A DNA stretch of 64,000 nucleotides from Cubamyces lactineus. Taxonomy: Eukaryota > Basidiomycota > Agaricomycetes > Polyporales > Polyporaceae. Shown here piece after piece: positions 10,648 through 21,664 of the stretch; within the stretch, counting starts at the first letter, position 1, and each line of letters starts with the position of its first letter. The notes beneath the pieces were generated by a model. The model had not been told where the DNA came from and did no database searches. It saw nothing but the letters and a program-made list of their open reading frames with translations. The stretch is from the NCBI GenBank assembly GCA_022376465.1, contig JACDTU010000008.1, positions 434,001 through 498,000 of the forward strand, in the 5' to 3' direction. Position numbers and translations under genes: made by a program.

Positions 10648-11971
10648 TAAGACGATGGGACGTGCTGCCGCGCCCGCGTCACAGTGGGCAGACGCGGCCG
10701 CTCGAACGGAAACTCGAGCATACAACAGAGGGATGATTGGTAGTCTGAGGGAAAGAGAGGACGGGCGACGAGGCGGGTTTTTAAACGTTTTGGGGGTCAG
10801 CGCTCAGCCTTCGGGGTTGACCGAGTCAGCCGCGTGTGGCGAGCGAACACAATGGACGGTTCGAATTCGGGCTGGCGAGGCTGTCATGTGGGGCGGCGTC
10901 GTTGTTGGTGTCCTCGGCTGACTTTCAATTGGGCGTATCGATGGCCGCTTGAGCAGGCACGCCAAGGCCCTCCGTTCCGCCCAAACCAACAGCGAGAGGA
11001 CTGGGGGAGCGTATCGCAATAGCCTCCGCAGCGTTGGCATATTGTCCATGCCGCGATTGTACAAATGATAATCAGAGAAGCAAGGGATCATATGGAGACG
11101 GTTGGCGGAGGCGGCGATCGTGCAGGGCCCGCGAAGCCGTGCGGTGGCCTGGACCCAGATACAGGGTGCTTGTTCAGAGGGTGAGGAGGCGGTGGTGAAG
11201 ATGACAATTTCTTGACTGCTCATTGTGTCTTCCAACGTGGCAGCACAGACTCGATCCATCATGCACAGATCCGTCAGTCTTGACTCATGGGAAGCCTCGG
11301 GGGTAGTTGTGGCGAGGAGGACGGAGGTTGCTCAGTCGGAGAGCCTGGGATTGGTTCGAAGTCGCATCGGTGTTTGGCAGTGTTTGGTAGTGTGGGAGTT
11401 GCCCCTCTTTGCCTTCCTATCTTGAACGCCTCAGCCCTTGTTCTGACCGCGTGCTCGATGAAGGCACGGCTTCTTCCAGATGGCCGCGTTGATAGAAGGA
11501 CGGAGCTCAGCGCCTTGATTCCTCTGGAATTTGCTTTCGGTGACCTCGGAGAAATGTGTCCAGCTCCAGCCTATACCCCCATTCTTTGCCGCGCGATTGT
11601 CGCAAGGCAGACGACACTAGGTCGAAGGGGGAAGGCTATGCGCTGAAGGACCAATCTGAGCATGCCAGAACACGCCCCTCAGGTCCCTCCACAACAACCG
11701 ATGTTCGCACTGGCACCCCGCCCATTGAATGGAAGGAGTGACCGGGCTGTACGTTTCACCTCCCAGATACGTCTCTCGTCGACGTGCACACGTTCATCCA
11801 CGCTGTTTTTGACCCAAGCAGGGGGCTGCTTCGTTATTAGTGACTCTACTCCTACTCGGCGTACATGTCGTGGTCGTGATCATGGTCGTAAAACAAATAC
11901 TACATATTCTCTTCGTAGGGGCCCGCAGCGTCTTCCGGCGGGCCCCATCCTGTCGTTTCTCGCGTGTTTGC
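10648..11971. other. Intergenic region before the GH18 stop codon
   Basis: It contains the possible promoter of the candidate gene at 10647 and the 3' region of the GH18 gene. Frames of 152 codons (minus, 11262-10804) and 119 codons (plus, 11287-11646) are open but show no domain or coding pattern I trust. Confidence 0.5.
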
Positions 11972-13088
11972 TCAGGCGGCGAAGGAGGAGCCCTTGACGG
12001 CCGAGAGCCAGTTTGTGTCCGCGTGCGGGAACTGGAACGCCATAACACCAGCGTTCCAACCACCCTGCACCGCCTGCTGGATGCATGTACCGAGCGTCGC
12101 CGGGTCGATGAAGCCGCCGTTGGTGATGTCCGCCGTGGTTCCGGGCTTGCCGATGACGAGCTTGTTGACGTCGACGCCGTTCTTCTGGATCTCGAAGATG
12201 GCCGATCCACCCGCACTGTTGAGGAGCGTGTTGCAGTCCTCGTAGCCCGGGCTGGGCGACTCTGCGGATGTGGCGGTCAGCCGTGCTCATCACCGCTGTC
12301 GGTGCCGGGTACTTACGATTGTAGAACTGGATGTTGTAGTAGTCGATGAGTGATCCGACGTTCTTGTCAACAGTGATGTAGCACCCGCCAGGGCAGAACG
12401 TGGGCTGGAACCAGGGGCCGACGGCTATTGTGCGGAAAAGTGGTCAGAAACCAGACACCACATCGAATGAGGTGCGAGAATACTCACGAGCATGGCTCAG
12501 AATGAATTGACCCTGAGGCAGCTGCTGACGCAGGGTCTGCGTCAAAGTCGTGAGCCACGCCTCGCCAACACCAGGCTGCTGCACAACGAGCTCAAACTCC
12601 TCGTAATCGATGTCGATACCGTCCAGGTCAGTGTTGAGCACGAACTGCGCGAGGTTGTTCGCGACCGTCGTCGGATCCTGCGAGGTCGGGTGCTCCGTCT
12701 CGCCAAATGCGGACACGACGAGGGACACGCCCGCGCTGTTGTACTGCTGCTTGAGTTGCTGGCGCTGGTCAGCGGGCAGCGCAGCCCACTTGGCGACCTG
12801 GTCGGCGGGCCCGCTGGTAAGGAGGAATGCCAAGTTACTGCGAGAATTCGTTAGTATGCCGTCTTTCGCCCAAGCTAATGACCAAACGTACACAACGTTG
12901 AAGCCCTGGATCTGGTCGAGGGGCGGCAGGACGCTGCTACCGTCACCGATTTGAGCATCGGTGTAGATGACAAACTTCGGCCCAGAGGGAACTTGGGCAC
13001 GACGAGCGTGAGGAGCAGCGAGACCGACGCTCAAGGACGCCAGCGCCGAGCAAAGGGTAAAGAGACGCGAGAAAGACGTGGAGAACAT
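11972..13088 (-). CDS. Secreted GH18 glycoside hydrolase (chitinase / endo-beta-N-acetylglucosaminidase type)
   Basis: Four exons give 314 residues. The start at 13088 was chosen because it opens a signal peptide, MFSTSFSRLFTLCSALASL, ending near GLAAPHARRA; an upstream in-frame ATG at 13193 would bury it. The catalytic DxxDxDxE motif of GH18 is intact as LDGIDIDYEE, with Asp141, Asp143 and the acid/base Glu145. Other family landmarks are KFVIYTDAQ in the first strand, SAFGETEHPT in the third strand, DYYNIQFYN after the active site and GVMAFQFPHADTNW in the last strand, so the barrel looks complete. No carbohydrate-binding module or GPI tail is present. The product should be a soluble extracellular enzyme cleaving beta-1,4 GlcNAc linkages in chitin or in glycoprotein N-glycans; which substrate cannot be told from sequence. 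A TATA box sits 114 bases upstream. Confidence 0.93.
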
Positions 13089-14410
13089 CCCTAATCCAGA
13101 GGGTGAAGTAGTATGGAGAGCGAATGTAGAAGGGGGCGTAGGAGTAGAAAACGAAGCACCGACCAAGCGGGATGGGGATCTGCCGTCGTCCATGCCCTCT
13201 CTTTATACTCGGCGAGCTCGTACATATGACGCGCAGAGGTACAATGCCTTGCCGTGCTCATCGCTCCTTCGTCAGCGCCTGCGTCTTTGCGGTCTGATTG
13301 TGTCAGATCCCGCGGCCACCATTGGCGTGCGGTCAACGGACTGAACATAGAGGGTCGCAAGGGGTCGCACGAGAGAGGGAGAGCGCTTATACCGTGAAGC
13401 CGTCATCATCGCACGAGACGACCAACACATGGCGCTGCACAGAGAAACGACCAGGCTGAGGTGAAATGCGCAGCCTCCGGCAGACGACATACCAGATGGC
13501 GAAGGAGCTGCATCAGGCTTTGATCAGCAACATAGATCCCGTAGACGTCTGATAGCAACGGAATCACGCCAAGGCACTTGAGCTGAATAGAGTCTTGAGG
13601 GTTGAACGTCTTGAAGCGCCAGCGGGATCGCGCTACACCTGGTACACCGAGTAGAGCTAGCGCGTATTGCACAGCCTCAACAGTCAAGAGTTCAGTAACG
13701 CCAGTCATGATCAAGCGACAGCCTAGCTATGGGTATTCTGGAACGGCACCGCTGACAAACAAAACGCTTTCGATGCTCACATGCGTTCTATATCCCGGCA
13801 GGTCAACAAGCAGAATACACAACGGTACGAAGAGAAACTCACTCGTATGGGATGCCTAAGCGAGTTTGAGGGGACTACATCGAAATATACTGATGGACGT
13901 CCTTGAACATCTTGTAACTTTCGATGCATGCCGGGAATCATCTTGACATGAACAAACTCCGGGGGATGTCACGTTTGTCGCTGCAGTTGCGTCAATAGCC
14001 GCCATCCTACCGAGAGGCCCGGTATGAGATTGAGGGCACTTACACGTTCCTAAGACGTATGTCTAGTGAACCTATCTTACCTTACTATTGGGTATGCTTG
14101 AATTGGATACACTTCGCAACAATGTACCAGGGATAGCTAAGAAAGAGCGCGAACATTGGACAGAGACAAATACCTGCCGAACGACCATCAGTATAGGTTC
14201 ACAAGCCGAGGTGATGAGACGTGCACACACCGCTCATCTATGCGCGTCCTTGATCGAGCCCGCATACGCATGAGTACGACACACTTCAATAACAGAGCAT
14301 CCATTCTATCCATAGAATCATTACATATCCTATATTACCATTATATGCAATAAGATAGGGTCTTGTGAACGCCCCACTGTAACAGCAAGTCGATGATCTC
14401 GGCGGGCGGC
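13089..14410. other. Intergenic region with GH18 promoter
   Basis: The left part holds the promoter of the minus-strand GH18 gene, including a TATA box. The rest, up to the stop codon of the PPR gene, shows only short frames (largest 102 codons, minus) and no RNA gene or repeat. Confidence 0.55.
13202..13207 (-). promoter_or_regulatory. TATA box of the GH18 gene
   Basis: The minus strand reads GTATAAAGAGA with TATAAA 114 bases before the GH18 ATG at 13088. The spacing fits a fungal core promoter and a short 5' untranslated leader. Confidence 0.6.
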
Positions 14411-17201
14411 CTACTGCTTCAGCTTTTGAGAATGGTCGCCTTGCTTGACGTCCATCGGGACCGGCTCCGCCCGCAGCGTCGCCTCCTTTCGCCGCTTCAG
14501 CGCGCCCGCGTACGACATGCACACCCACTTGAGGTAGCGAATGTTGGCAGTGTCTCCGATCATGACAAGTCGATGATGCAGAATCTCGACCTCGGGGAAC
14601 GACAGCAGCGGGGGCACGGTGTCGTCCGGGACTTCTACGGGGGTGAAGAGACGCACGAGCGGCCGAGGAGCCTCAAGGGAGACCCGCATCGAACGCAGCG
14701 CAGGCTTCGGGTTGGCATGCTTGACGACGTGCGGCGGGTAGCGCGCAACGAAATCTCTAACGAGCTGCACCGCCTCGCATGCATTGCCCGTCCTGCAACA
14801 ATGTCATGGTGTGAGTTCAGAAGCTCTCAGCGAGAATCAATGCGGTACTCACAGTGACAGGATGCGGATCATCGCCGCGTAGGCGCGCTCTATCATCCGA
14901 GCATTCATACCTACCGGGCACTTCATGCGGCGTCGCCACGCGTCCTCCCCAGGTTGCCACTCTGCCCAGACTTCTCGCGCGAACTGCAGTGCCTCTTTCC
15001 GCTCGAAGCCGCGTTGCGCACGCCCACAGCGCTCCAGAGCCTCCACGTACGTCCAGGCGTTCTTGTCCACCCCGAGCTCGGAGAAAAGCGCGCGATAGAG
15101 CTGAACGCCCTCGTCGAACCTGCCATGTGCGTAATGCACAGAGAGGTACGCGTTCAGCAGTCGTTGCGAGAGCTTCACGTTCTCAAACGCCTCTGGCATG
15201 GGATTCTCCATGCGTTCCGGGAAGAGTGTGGACGACTGCAGGGCCGCGGGTGCCACATCCTGCAAGACCTTGTAGAAGAGAGTACGCGTCTCTCCGAGGA
15301 CTTCTGGCCGGCTCTGTGGGAGTATATCCGTAAACTGGGGCTTGCGCGGCGCGACGGGAACCTGGGGGTTCGATGGGGCATCAGCGGCAGCAGACTGAAC
15401 TTGTGCCTGAGGTGGATCGTCGCTGGTCGGTGTTGTGGTTGATGATCCATCGCTGGTAGAGGCGTCGGCCTTGGACTCGTCAACGAGAACCGTTGCGGCA
15501 CGGTCGAATGGAGGTTTGTAAGCAGCATACGCATGGAAGATGTGGGTCATGATCTCTTCATCGACGTATACAAGGTCGGATGCATCTCCTCTTGCAGCTT
15601 GCATGCTCTCCGAGACAATCTCGGCGAGAATCCAGCGTACCTTGGCCAAATCGCCGATGCGTTTGGCCCCTTCGAGTAGTGCATAGAACGTTTTGCGATC
15701 AGGTCGGAAAGCAGAGTTGCCGTAGGCATCCCGGTGGCCATCCAGCATCTCCTTGGCAAGACGGAACGCTTCGTTCACGTACAACTTCTCGCCCGAACAA
15801 GCGCACGCGTAGATGACCGCGGTGTATGCGTCGGCGGTGGGTGCCATGCCCTTGTCCACCGTCATCTCTGTCCATAGATCCAGTGCTCGAGCAGGTTGTG
15901 AATCAAGGACGCGCGACGCGCAGGCGGCGATCATGACAGCGTAGAGACGAGAGTCGGGGTTCGGGTGAGCGACATACCGCATATGCGCGAAAAGGTCCCA
16001 AGCTTGTGCTTCGCCCATGGTCGATCGCGTCTGAAGAAGAGATGTTATGACACGCGTGTACGTCTTCTGTGGCGCTGGCAATCCGCGCCCTTCATAGTCG
16101 TGCAAGACAGTGAGAGCAGAAGTCGGGAAGGTGCGCGGAGCAACGGATCGGAGGTGAGCTTTTATGTGAAGATCCCGGAGAGGGTCGGAGGGTTTAGAGC
16201 CCGCGAAGGTCGTGAGGAATCGTTCAGTATTTGCGATGTCTCCGCGGTCGGCGTATAGGGACATAGTCGTGCTCAACAATACGTCTGGGACGTGTGAGCC
16301 AGAGCGCTGCAAAACAAATAAGCACCTCTGATCTTCAATGAGGGAGATGCCGTACCTTCATGAGGTCAATGACCGCCTCCGCCGCCGCCGCATCCTTCTC
16401 CCGTACACAGGTACGCACCAACGCAGCCCATTCCTGTTCTGGAAGGACCGATATCGAGGGAGCTGGACCAGTAGAAGACGAAGAGGCTGTCTCTAGTGCG
16501 CCGACAATCTCCTTCAACTTCGTGATCGCTGCCGAGTATTGCGAGCGTGTATCTATAGGGATGGATACAGGATCTTCTAGCTCGTACAGGTCCTTCACGG
16601 CGCTACGCAATATAGCTTCATCTTGCCGTTGTCGACTCTCCGGATCGACCATTGCTGCACCTTGCGTGTGGGGACGAGACGGGATTGCGAGCAGTTCTTC
16701 GTATATGGAGAGCAGCTCTGATTCAGAGTACGCCGGTTCGCTGGTCTGCGCGATCTGGTAGTGAATTGTCAGGAGGCGAGAATCAGCACGATTTGCGGGG
16801 AAAGTACCTCTGAGACGGGCAGCTCCTTCAGCTCGAGTATTCTTTTTTCCAGTTCTGTGAGGGGGCCATCCTGGGAGTGAGGGAATAGACCACCAGACGA
16901 TAGAGCTGTTCGTTCGGTCCTACTTGGATCGCGCCTAGTAGAGGGTGAGAACTCAGAAATGTAGTGAGTGAGCTGAGCGTGCTCACTTCGCATATAGCGA
17001 ACGGTCACTAGCAGTGTCATAAGGGAGGTACTCTGTGGGTGCCGGAGGGTGGTCTTGCAGGAGTGCTTGCTGATGAGCATACCTCCGAATCACTCGACCA
17101 GCATGGCTCTGGAGAGACTTGTACGCCAGACACTCTAAGCGCGCGGACGCGCGAGCAAGGGTGAGATCAAGGAGAGCATGGGGTAGGAGACGGCCAGACA
17201 T
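14411..17201 (-). CDS. Pentatricopeptide-repeat protein, probably mitochondrial
   Basis: Five exons join in phase to about 858 residues. The N-terminus (MSGRLLPHALLDLTLARASARL) is basic and free of acidic residues for its first 20 positions, as expected for a mitochondrial presequence. The central part has helical-pair repeats of the PPR type, for example KTYTRVITSLLQTRSTMGEA, SRLYAVMIAACASRVLDSQ and DAYTAVIYACACSGEKLYVN, each about 35-38 residues apart. An Ala/Ser/Thr/Pro-rich linker follows the repeats, then more helical repeats and a conserved-looking C-terminal block around FPEVEILHHRLVMIGDTA that ends in a basic tail. PPR proteins bind single-stranded organellar RNA and act in processing, splicing, stability or translation; the target here cannot be deduced. 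A fungal CCM1/PPR-type role in mitochondrial rRNA or mRNA maturation is plausible. Four introns (45-63 bases) have canonical ends. Confidence 0.85.
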
Positions 17202-17740
17202 GCGTAGTCCGTTGTCAGCCCAAAGCCGGTCTTTTGAGGAGCGTATTAATAGAGCCTAGCAAGTCAGAGCACAGACCAAGACGTTCTCAGAGGGCTGAGT
17301 GAGGCGGAGGGAAGATGAGCGTCCGAGCAAAGCAGCGGCAGTGACCAAGGAACGCGACCAGGATTTCTCAAAACGTAATTAGGCGCCCATGGTCCATTTT
17401 CGGGCGAAAGGTGATGCCCGATCCGCCGGATGTTGCCGCGAGTCCTGCGTAGAGGACATGGGAGCGCAAACCCCTGGCCCACTTATACAACTCTTGCACT
17501 GGCAGACGTTGCAACGCTATAATAACACGCACGGGCTACCTCAAGACAACCGAGAAAAAATTGGGCCATCTGTCCTGCTATACCCCGATCAGCTCATTGA
17601 GATATAGTACTGCTAAACTGACCCAACCACAATACAGATCTAGAGCCAACTGAATAGTCATCATCATTGAAGTCAACAACAAACACCGTCCCCAGCGTTC
17701 ACGGACCCAGGCTAACAGTCTGCTAGTCTCGCTACTGCTG
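17202..17740. other. Intergenic region between PPR and RTA1-like genes
   Basis: It combines the promoter of the minus-strand PPR gene and the 3' region of the minus-strand RTA1-like gene. Only frames of about 72 codons occur; nothing else is recognised. Confidence 0.55.
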
Positions 17741-19089
17741 CTACATGCTCTGCAGACGTATGTTGGACTGAGTCTCCTCGTCGCCCTTCGCAACTGCTGT
17801 CTTCCATGTACTCGCGGGCCCCAGCATATGTCCAGGGTGGAAGAGGCTCAACGTGAACATCGCGAGGACAATCATGGTCGCATCGAAGACGTCTACAGCC
17901 AGACACGGGTGAGTGGGCCGCTCTTAAGTATGGATAGTGAGTACTCACTGAAGTAGACTTCGGTGGTGATGATCTTGCCCCTCCACCCGTCAGTCAATTC
18001 CTGAAAGACAACGTCAGCCTGCGGCTCGGCGTGACATAGCTGCGCTTGCGGTGCTTACCGCTGTCCGATAGATCGACCTGATGAAGGGCCTTGTGTTAGC
18101 TATATTACTGATCGAAGTGCAACGGCCCGCCTCACCGAATGAAGAGGAAGACTGCCTCGATACCAAGGCCGATGATGATCAGCTTCGTCTTCTTATCCAC
18201 CCGGTCCAACCTGACAGACGTTTGGCTTCGACGCTTGAACGGGTGGTCGTACGCGTAACGCAAGAGGAACTCCGATGCCAGTATTACGTAGATGGCCAGC
18301 GCGGCTAGCTGGAACGACACTCCTGCCAACATGATGTGCCCTCCCTGCCGCTTCGTTAGCCGCGCATACGTAGAACCAGAGGAAGACGGATACTCACCGG
18401 ATTAGGATCAGTCCCTTGCTTGAGCGCAAGCGACGCTTTCGCGCCTCCGACCGCCTGGATCACCAGAGCGATGATATCCTGGTTATACAAATTCGTATCA
18501 GTACTCACACATCTTGTCGTTCAGCGCAGGACTTACACAGGACAAGAAGACGATCGTGTCTGCCAACATGCGGTCAGCTTCCGTCAAACATCTCTACCAA
18601 AGGACGGATGCATGCTTACACCATCTGCTACTCAAGCGACTGTAGTCTGGCCCGATACGTTGTATGATCTGTCCGAGGATGATGAAGTTCGCGGCGATGA
18701 GCGGCGTCGGCGCGATGATCGTCGACGTAATCCTGGTATCACCTCATCTGAGCAAACAAGGCAGCAGACGATACGGATGACGACTCACTGAATGAGGTAG
18801 GGGTTGATCTGGTATGGGTCCTCACTAGACTTCACCCTAGCTACCCAGCCTATGATCTCTCCGACGCCCGCCAAGCACGCCGTGGGGAAAAGCCACCAGA
18901 GACGTGCACGGATCGCCTGCCCGACATGTAAGACTGACCGCGGTTTCTTGAGTGGCGTGAAATCAGGCTATGCAAGACAAACTACTTGCCTGTAGCGAGG
19001 CCAAATAGGACGACGAAGAGGATACAGATCCATTCGGTAGGATCGTACCCGTACGGATTTATATGTTGTCCAGGTACTTTGGAAGGCAT
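17741..19089 (-). CDS. RTA1-family seven-helix membrane protein
   Basis: Nine or so short exons join to about 295 residues. Family landmarks of RTA1-like proteins are present in order: HINPYGYDPTEWICILFVV at the N-terminus, TVLHVGQAIRARLWWLFPTA, LAGVGEIIGWVAR, a loop of polar residues, LIAANFIILGQIIQRIGPDY, VFLSCDIIALVIQAVGGA, GGHIMLAGVSFQLAALAIY, and the C-terminal SIYRTAELTDGWRGKIITTE followed by the last helix FNVFDATMIVLAMFTLSLFH. Seven helices are expected. The first intron has a GC donor (ACAG|GCAAGT) and the CGCGGTCAG acceptor; this is the only reading that keeps frame and restores the conserved helix. Family members (Rta1, Rsb1, Pug1) act in lipid-base or toxic-compound export and resistance at the plasma membrane; the substrate of this one is unknown. 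Confidence 0.92.
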
Positions 19090-21664
19090 TGGCGGGGTTG
19101 CGGACGCGAATGCGTTCGGTTGACTGACAATTCATTCCAGGTTCAGGATCGGCGCGCAAAGGTGAGGCAAGAATACGTACCTGTATCAAGTGCTGCTACA
19201 CGGGTGCAGGAAAGAGATGAGGAAGCTAAAGGAATGTAACGCGAGATCAAAGACGGAAGACGAAGTGAGCGAATGTCCCCTGCGGAGTCCTCCGTTGGCC
19301 TTATATCGGGACCACCTGATGAGCCACGTTCGGCCTGGCTTTGCAGGGTGTGGAAACGAAGATATGCATGCTGGGTGCCTGTCGTCCTCTCCACAGTCTT
19401 CAGGAAAAGCATCCGGTCATGCCTCCTGCATGGATTCCATCCTGCTCCCGGACTCGATCAGTACATGCATCCCGTTTACACTCAACGCCTCCGGCTTGAA
19501 TCCTGTTATTGTCTTACTACGTCGACTACTCATCCATAACCCTCGTTCACGAGCTGTCGAGCTGTCTGTAATACAATGTACGAGGTAGAAGAAATGCCAA
19601 AGCACTGAGGCATGTTTTGGGCTGGCCGGGATCAAAGAATCCGCCACTCCGAAAAAATCGGGGCCGGAAGTTATTCCTCCTATCGGCGTACCTCTGCAGA
19701 CCTCTGCGTAGGCACTGCGTAGCAGCGCAGGCTCGTCAACCAGCCGTTCGGGTCGGACATACAATCTTCCGTCGCAGCACTCCTCCAGGATGTCCGAACG
19801 GCTGGTACTACTCGGGGCATTTTTGCGAGGTTCCAAACTAGGCACCCGTGTGAAAACGTACTTGGAGGACTCGTATCGTTTCCTACGTCTACGTTTACGA
19901 CCGTCTGCACCCCTTTTGGCCGCCGTGCTGGGTCCGCGCCCATACCATCAGGCTGCCAGCCGTCCAAATTGGTCACCGCGGCGCGGTGCCCTCGGCTCCC
20001 GCGCCCAAGCTTAGGTATGTCAGCTTTTATTGGAAGATATCGTTCTCCGAACTAAGGTGGGTTACGCAGCTCGCTTCAAGTGCATGCACTGATGCCAGCC
20101 GAACGTCGCTCAAGGGCGACAATCTTGCTCTCCGAGCCTCTCCTAGCCTCTCGCATGGCTCGTGCACTCGGGAGGGCATGACTATGCTGTTGTTGACTCG
20201 TTCTAAAGAGAATTGGACCACTCATCAATACAGTGCATGATCATACTAGAATCGCATCGTGGGCGGCACCGCCGACATACTATAACCCCACGGCGTAGTA
20301 GACGACGGGCTACAATCCACGATGGGCGCCAATTGCCCCCATCTTTGGCTATAGCTCACTGTCATCCTCGTAATCCACTAGCGTGCACATACGCAAGTCC
20401 GCGATTTGCCAAGTGCCTGCTTTTGCTGTACGACTGATGATCTATGAATGTGCGCGGGTCAGAATAAGGAATTGACAAGAGTAACCTGACTGAATGCCGT
20501 ACTAGAGTTAACATTATGTACTACCTCATGCAGTGTGCAACTCGCTATGGGAGGAGCCCAAAGAACGATGCTATAGCACGCCATATAGGTCGTGATGGCC
20601 GGCGCAGGAAGCAGTTGGATATGGCTCCAATCCATAGTTTGGCCCAGATGGCATGACGTCTCTACGGATAATTCGAGATTCCCGCAAATGTCTACCCAGT
20701 CTGCCCTTCGGCCTTTGAATGTCAATAGGCCGGGAAGGATGCTGTAGGCTTACGGAGAGGCCGTGGCACAAGGAAGATATGAAGTACTGCTGCACTCTAC
20801 ATGCCGCGATGGGACATGGTGGTAAGAAGCAAGAAGCAAACTGATGATAGGCGCCGGTACCTTGCGCCTCGATATCGCCTCCCACCTCATGCAACAGTGT
20901 ATGTCACTCCAGTACGCCTGCAGCTGAGAATGAGTACACTTGGATGATGCGGACATGCGCACCTGCAGCAATCTCACTTGACGCGCGAGGAACCTCAGCC
21001 AAAGATCGTTCGACGACGAACAGGATACCGCTACATTGCAAAGACCACAACCATGGAATCAGAGGCTATTGAAAGTCCAAGGTGTTCGCGCGCACTGTAT
21101 CGTAGCGTACACACAGAGATTGAGATAGATCCAGCGAAGATGGCTAGGGATATACGTATGGCTTTTGGCCTTCCCGCTCTAAATCTGGCGCGGCTCCTGA
21201 AATCGAATTTCGTTCATCGTGAACACTCCAGATAGAGGCCTGTACCGTGGTGGAATGTATGCGTGCGCCGTGCATGCGGTGTGGTGTATCCAAGAAAAAG
21301 GGGTGCCAGTGCTGGCGAGCGTGAGCATGTCGTGAGGTCGTGTGAGTATGCGTATGGGCGGGGTCGGGGTCCTGATGAGAGGGGCGATAGACTTGAGATG
21401 TCGTAGCATGCCGCGTAAATGTCCTCCCTACATCTTGGAAGGGCGATACGCGAGCAGTCATAGTGCCAGCAGGCGTGCAAGATGGGTATGCACTACTAGT
21501 GACACCACAACCGGTGCCTCGCAAAGCCTCTCAAGATGCTCTTGACAGCAAGCAGAGAGAAGAACACGACATGCGCGATGCGATCAAGTCAACGCGGGTA
21601 TAGTGGTGAGATAGTGGTGGGGGACAGGGGGCGCTGTTGAAGCACACACGAGAGAACGGCGACC
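19090..21664. other. 2.6-kb gene-poor region
   Basis: The left end must hold the promoter of the RTA1-like gene and the right end the 3' region of the permease. In between only frames below 145 codons occur and none has a recognisable domain. An imperfect inverted repeat lies at 19740-19805. I see no transposase, reverse transcriptase or terminal repeats; a decayed element too old to recognise is possible. Confidence 0.5.
19740..19805. repeat. Imperfect inverted repeat (hairpin-forming)
   Basis: The left arm ccagccgttcgggtcggacat (19740-19760) matches the reverse complement of the right arm 19790-19805 (ccagccgttcggacat) except for five extra bases near the inner end. The loop is about 29 bases. 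It could form a hairpin in DNA or RNA, but I see no gene around it. Confidence 0.6.

Noticed and set aside
10855..10870. A second tRNA-like B box (ggttcgaattc)
   Set aside because: The 60 bases before it do not fold into a tRNA and show no A box.
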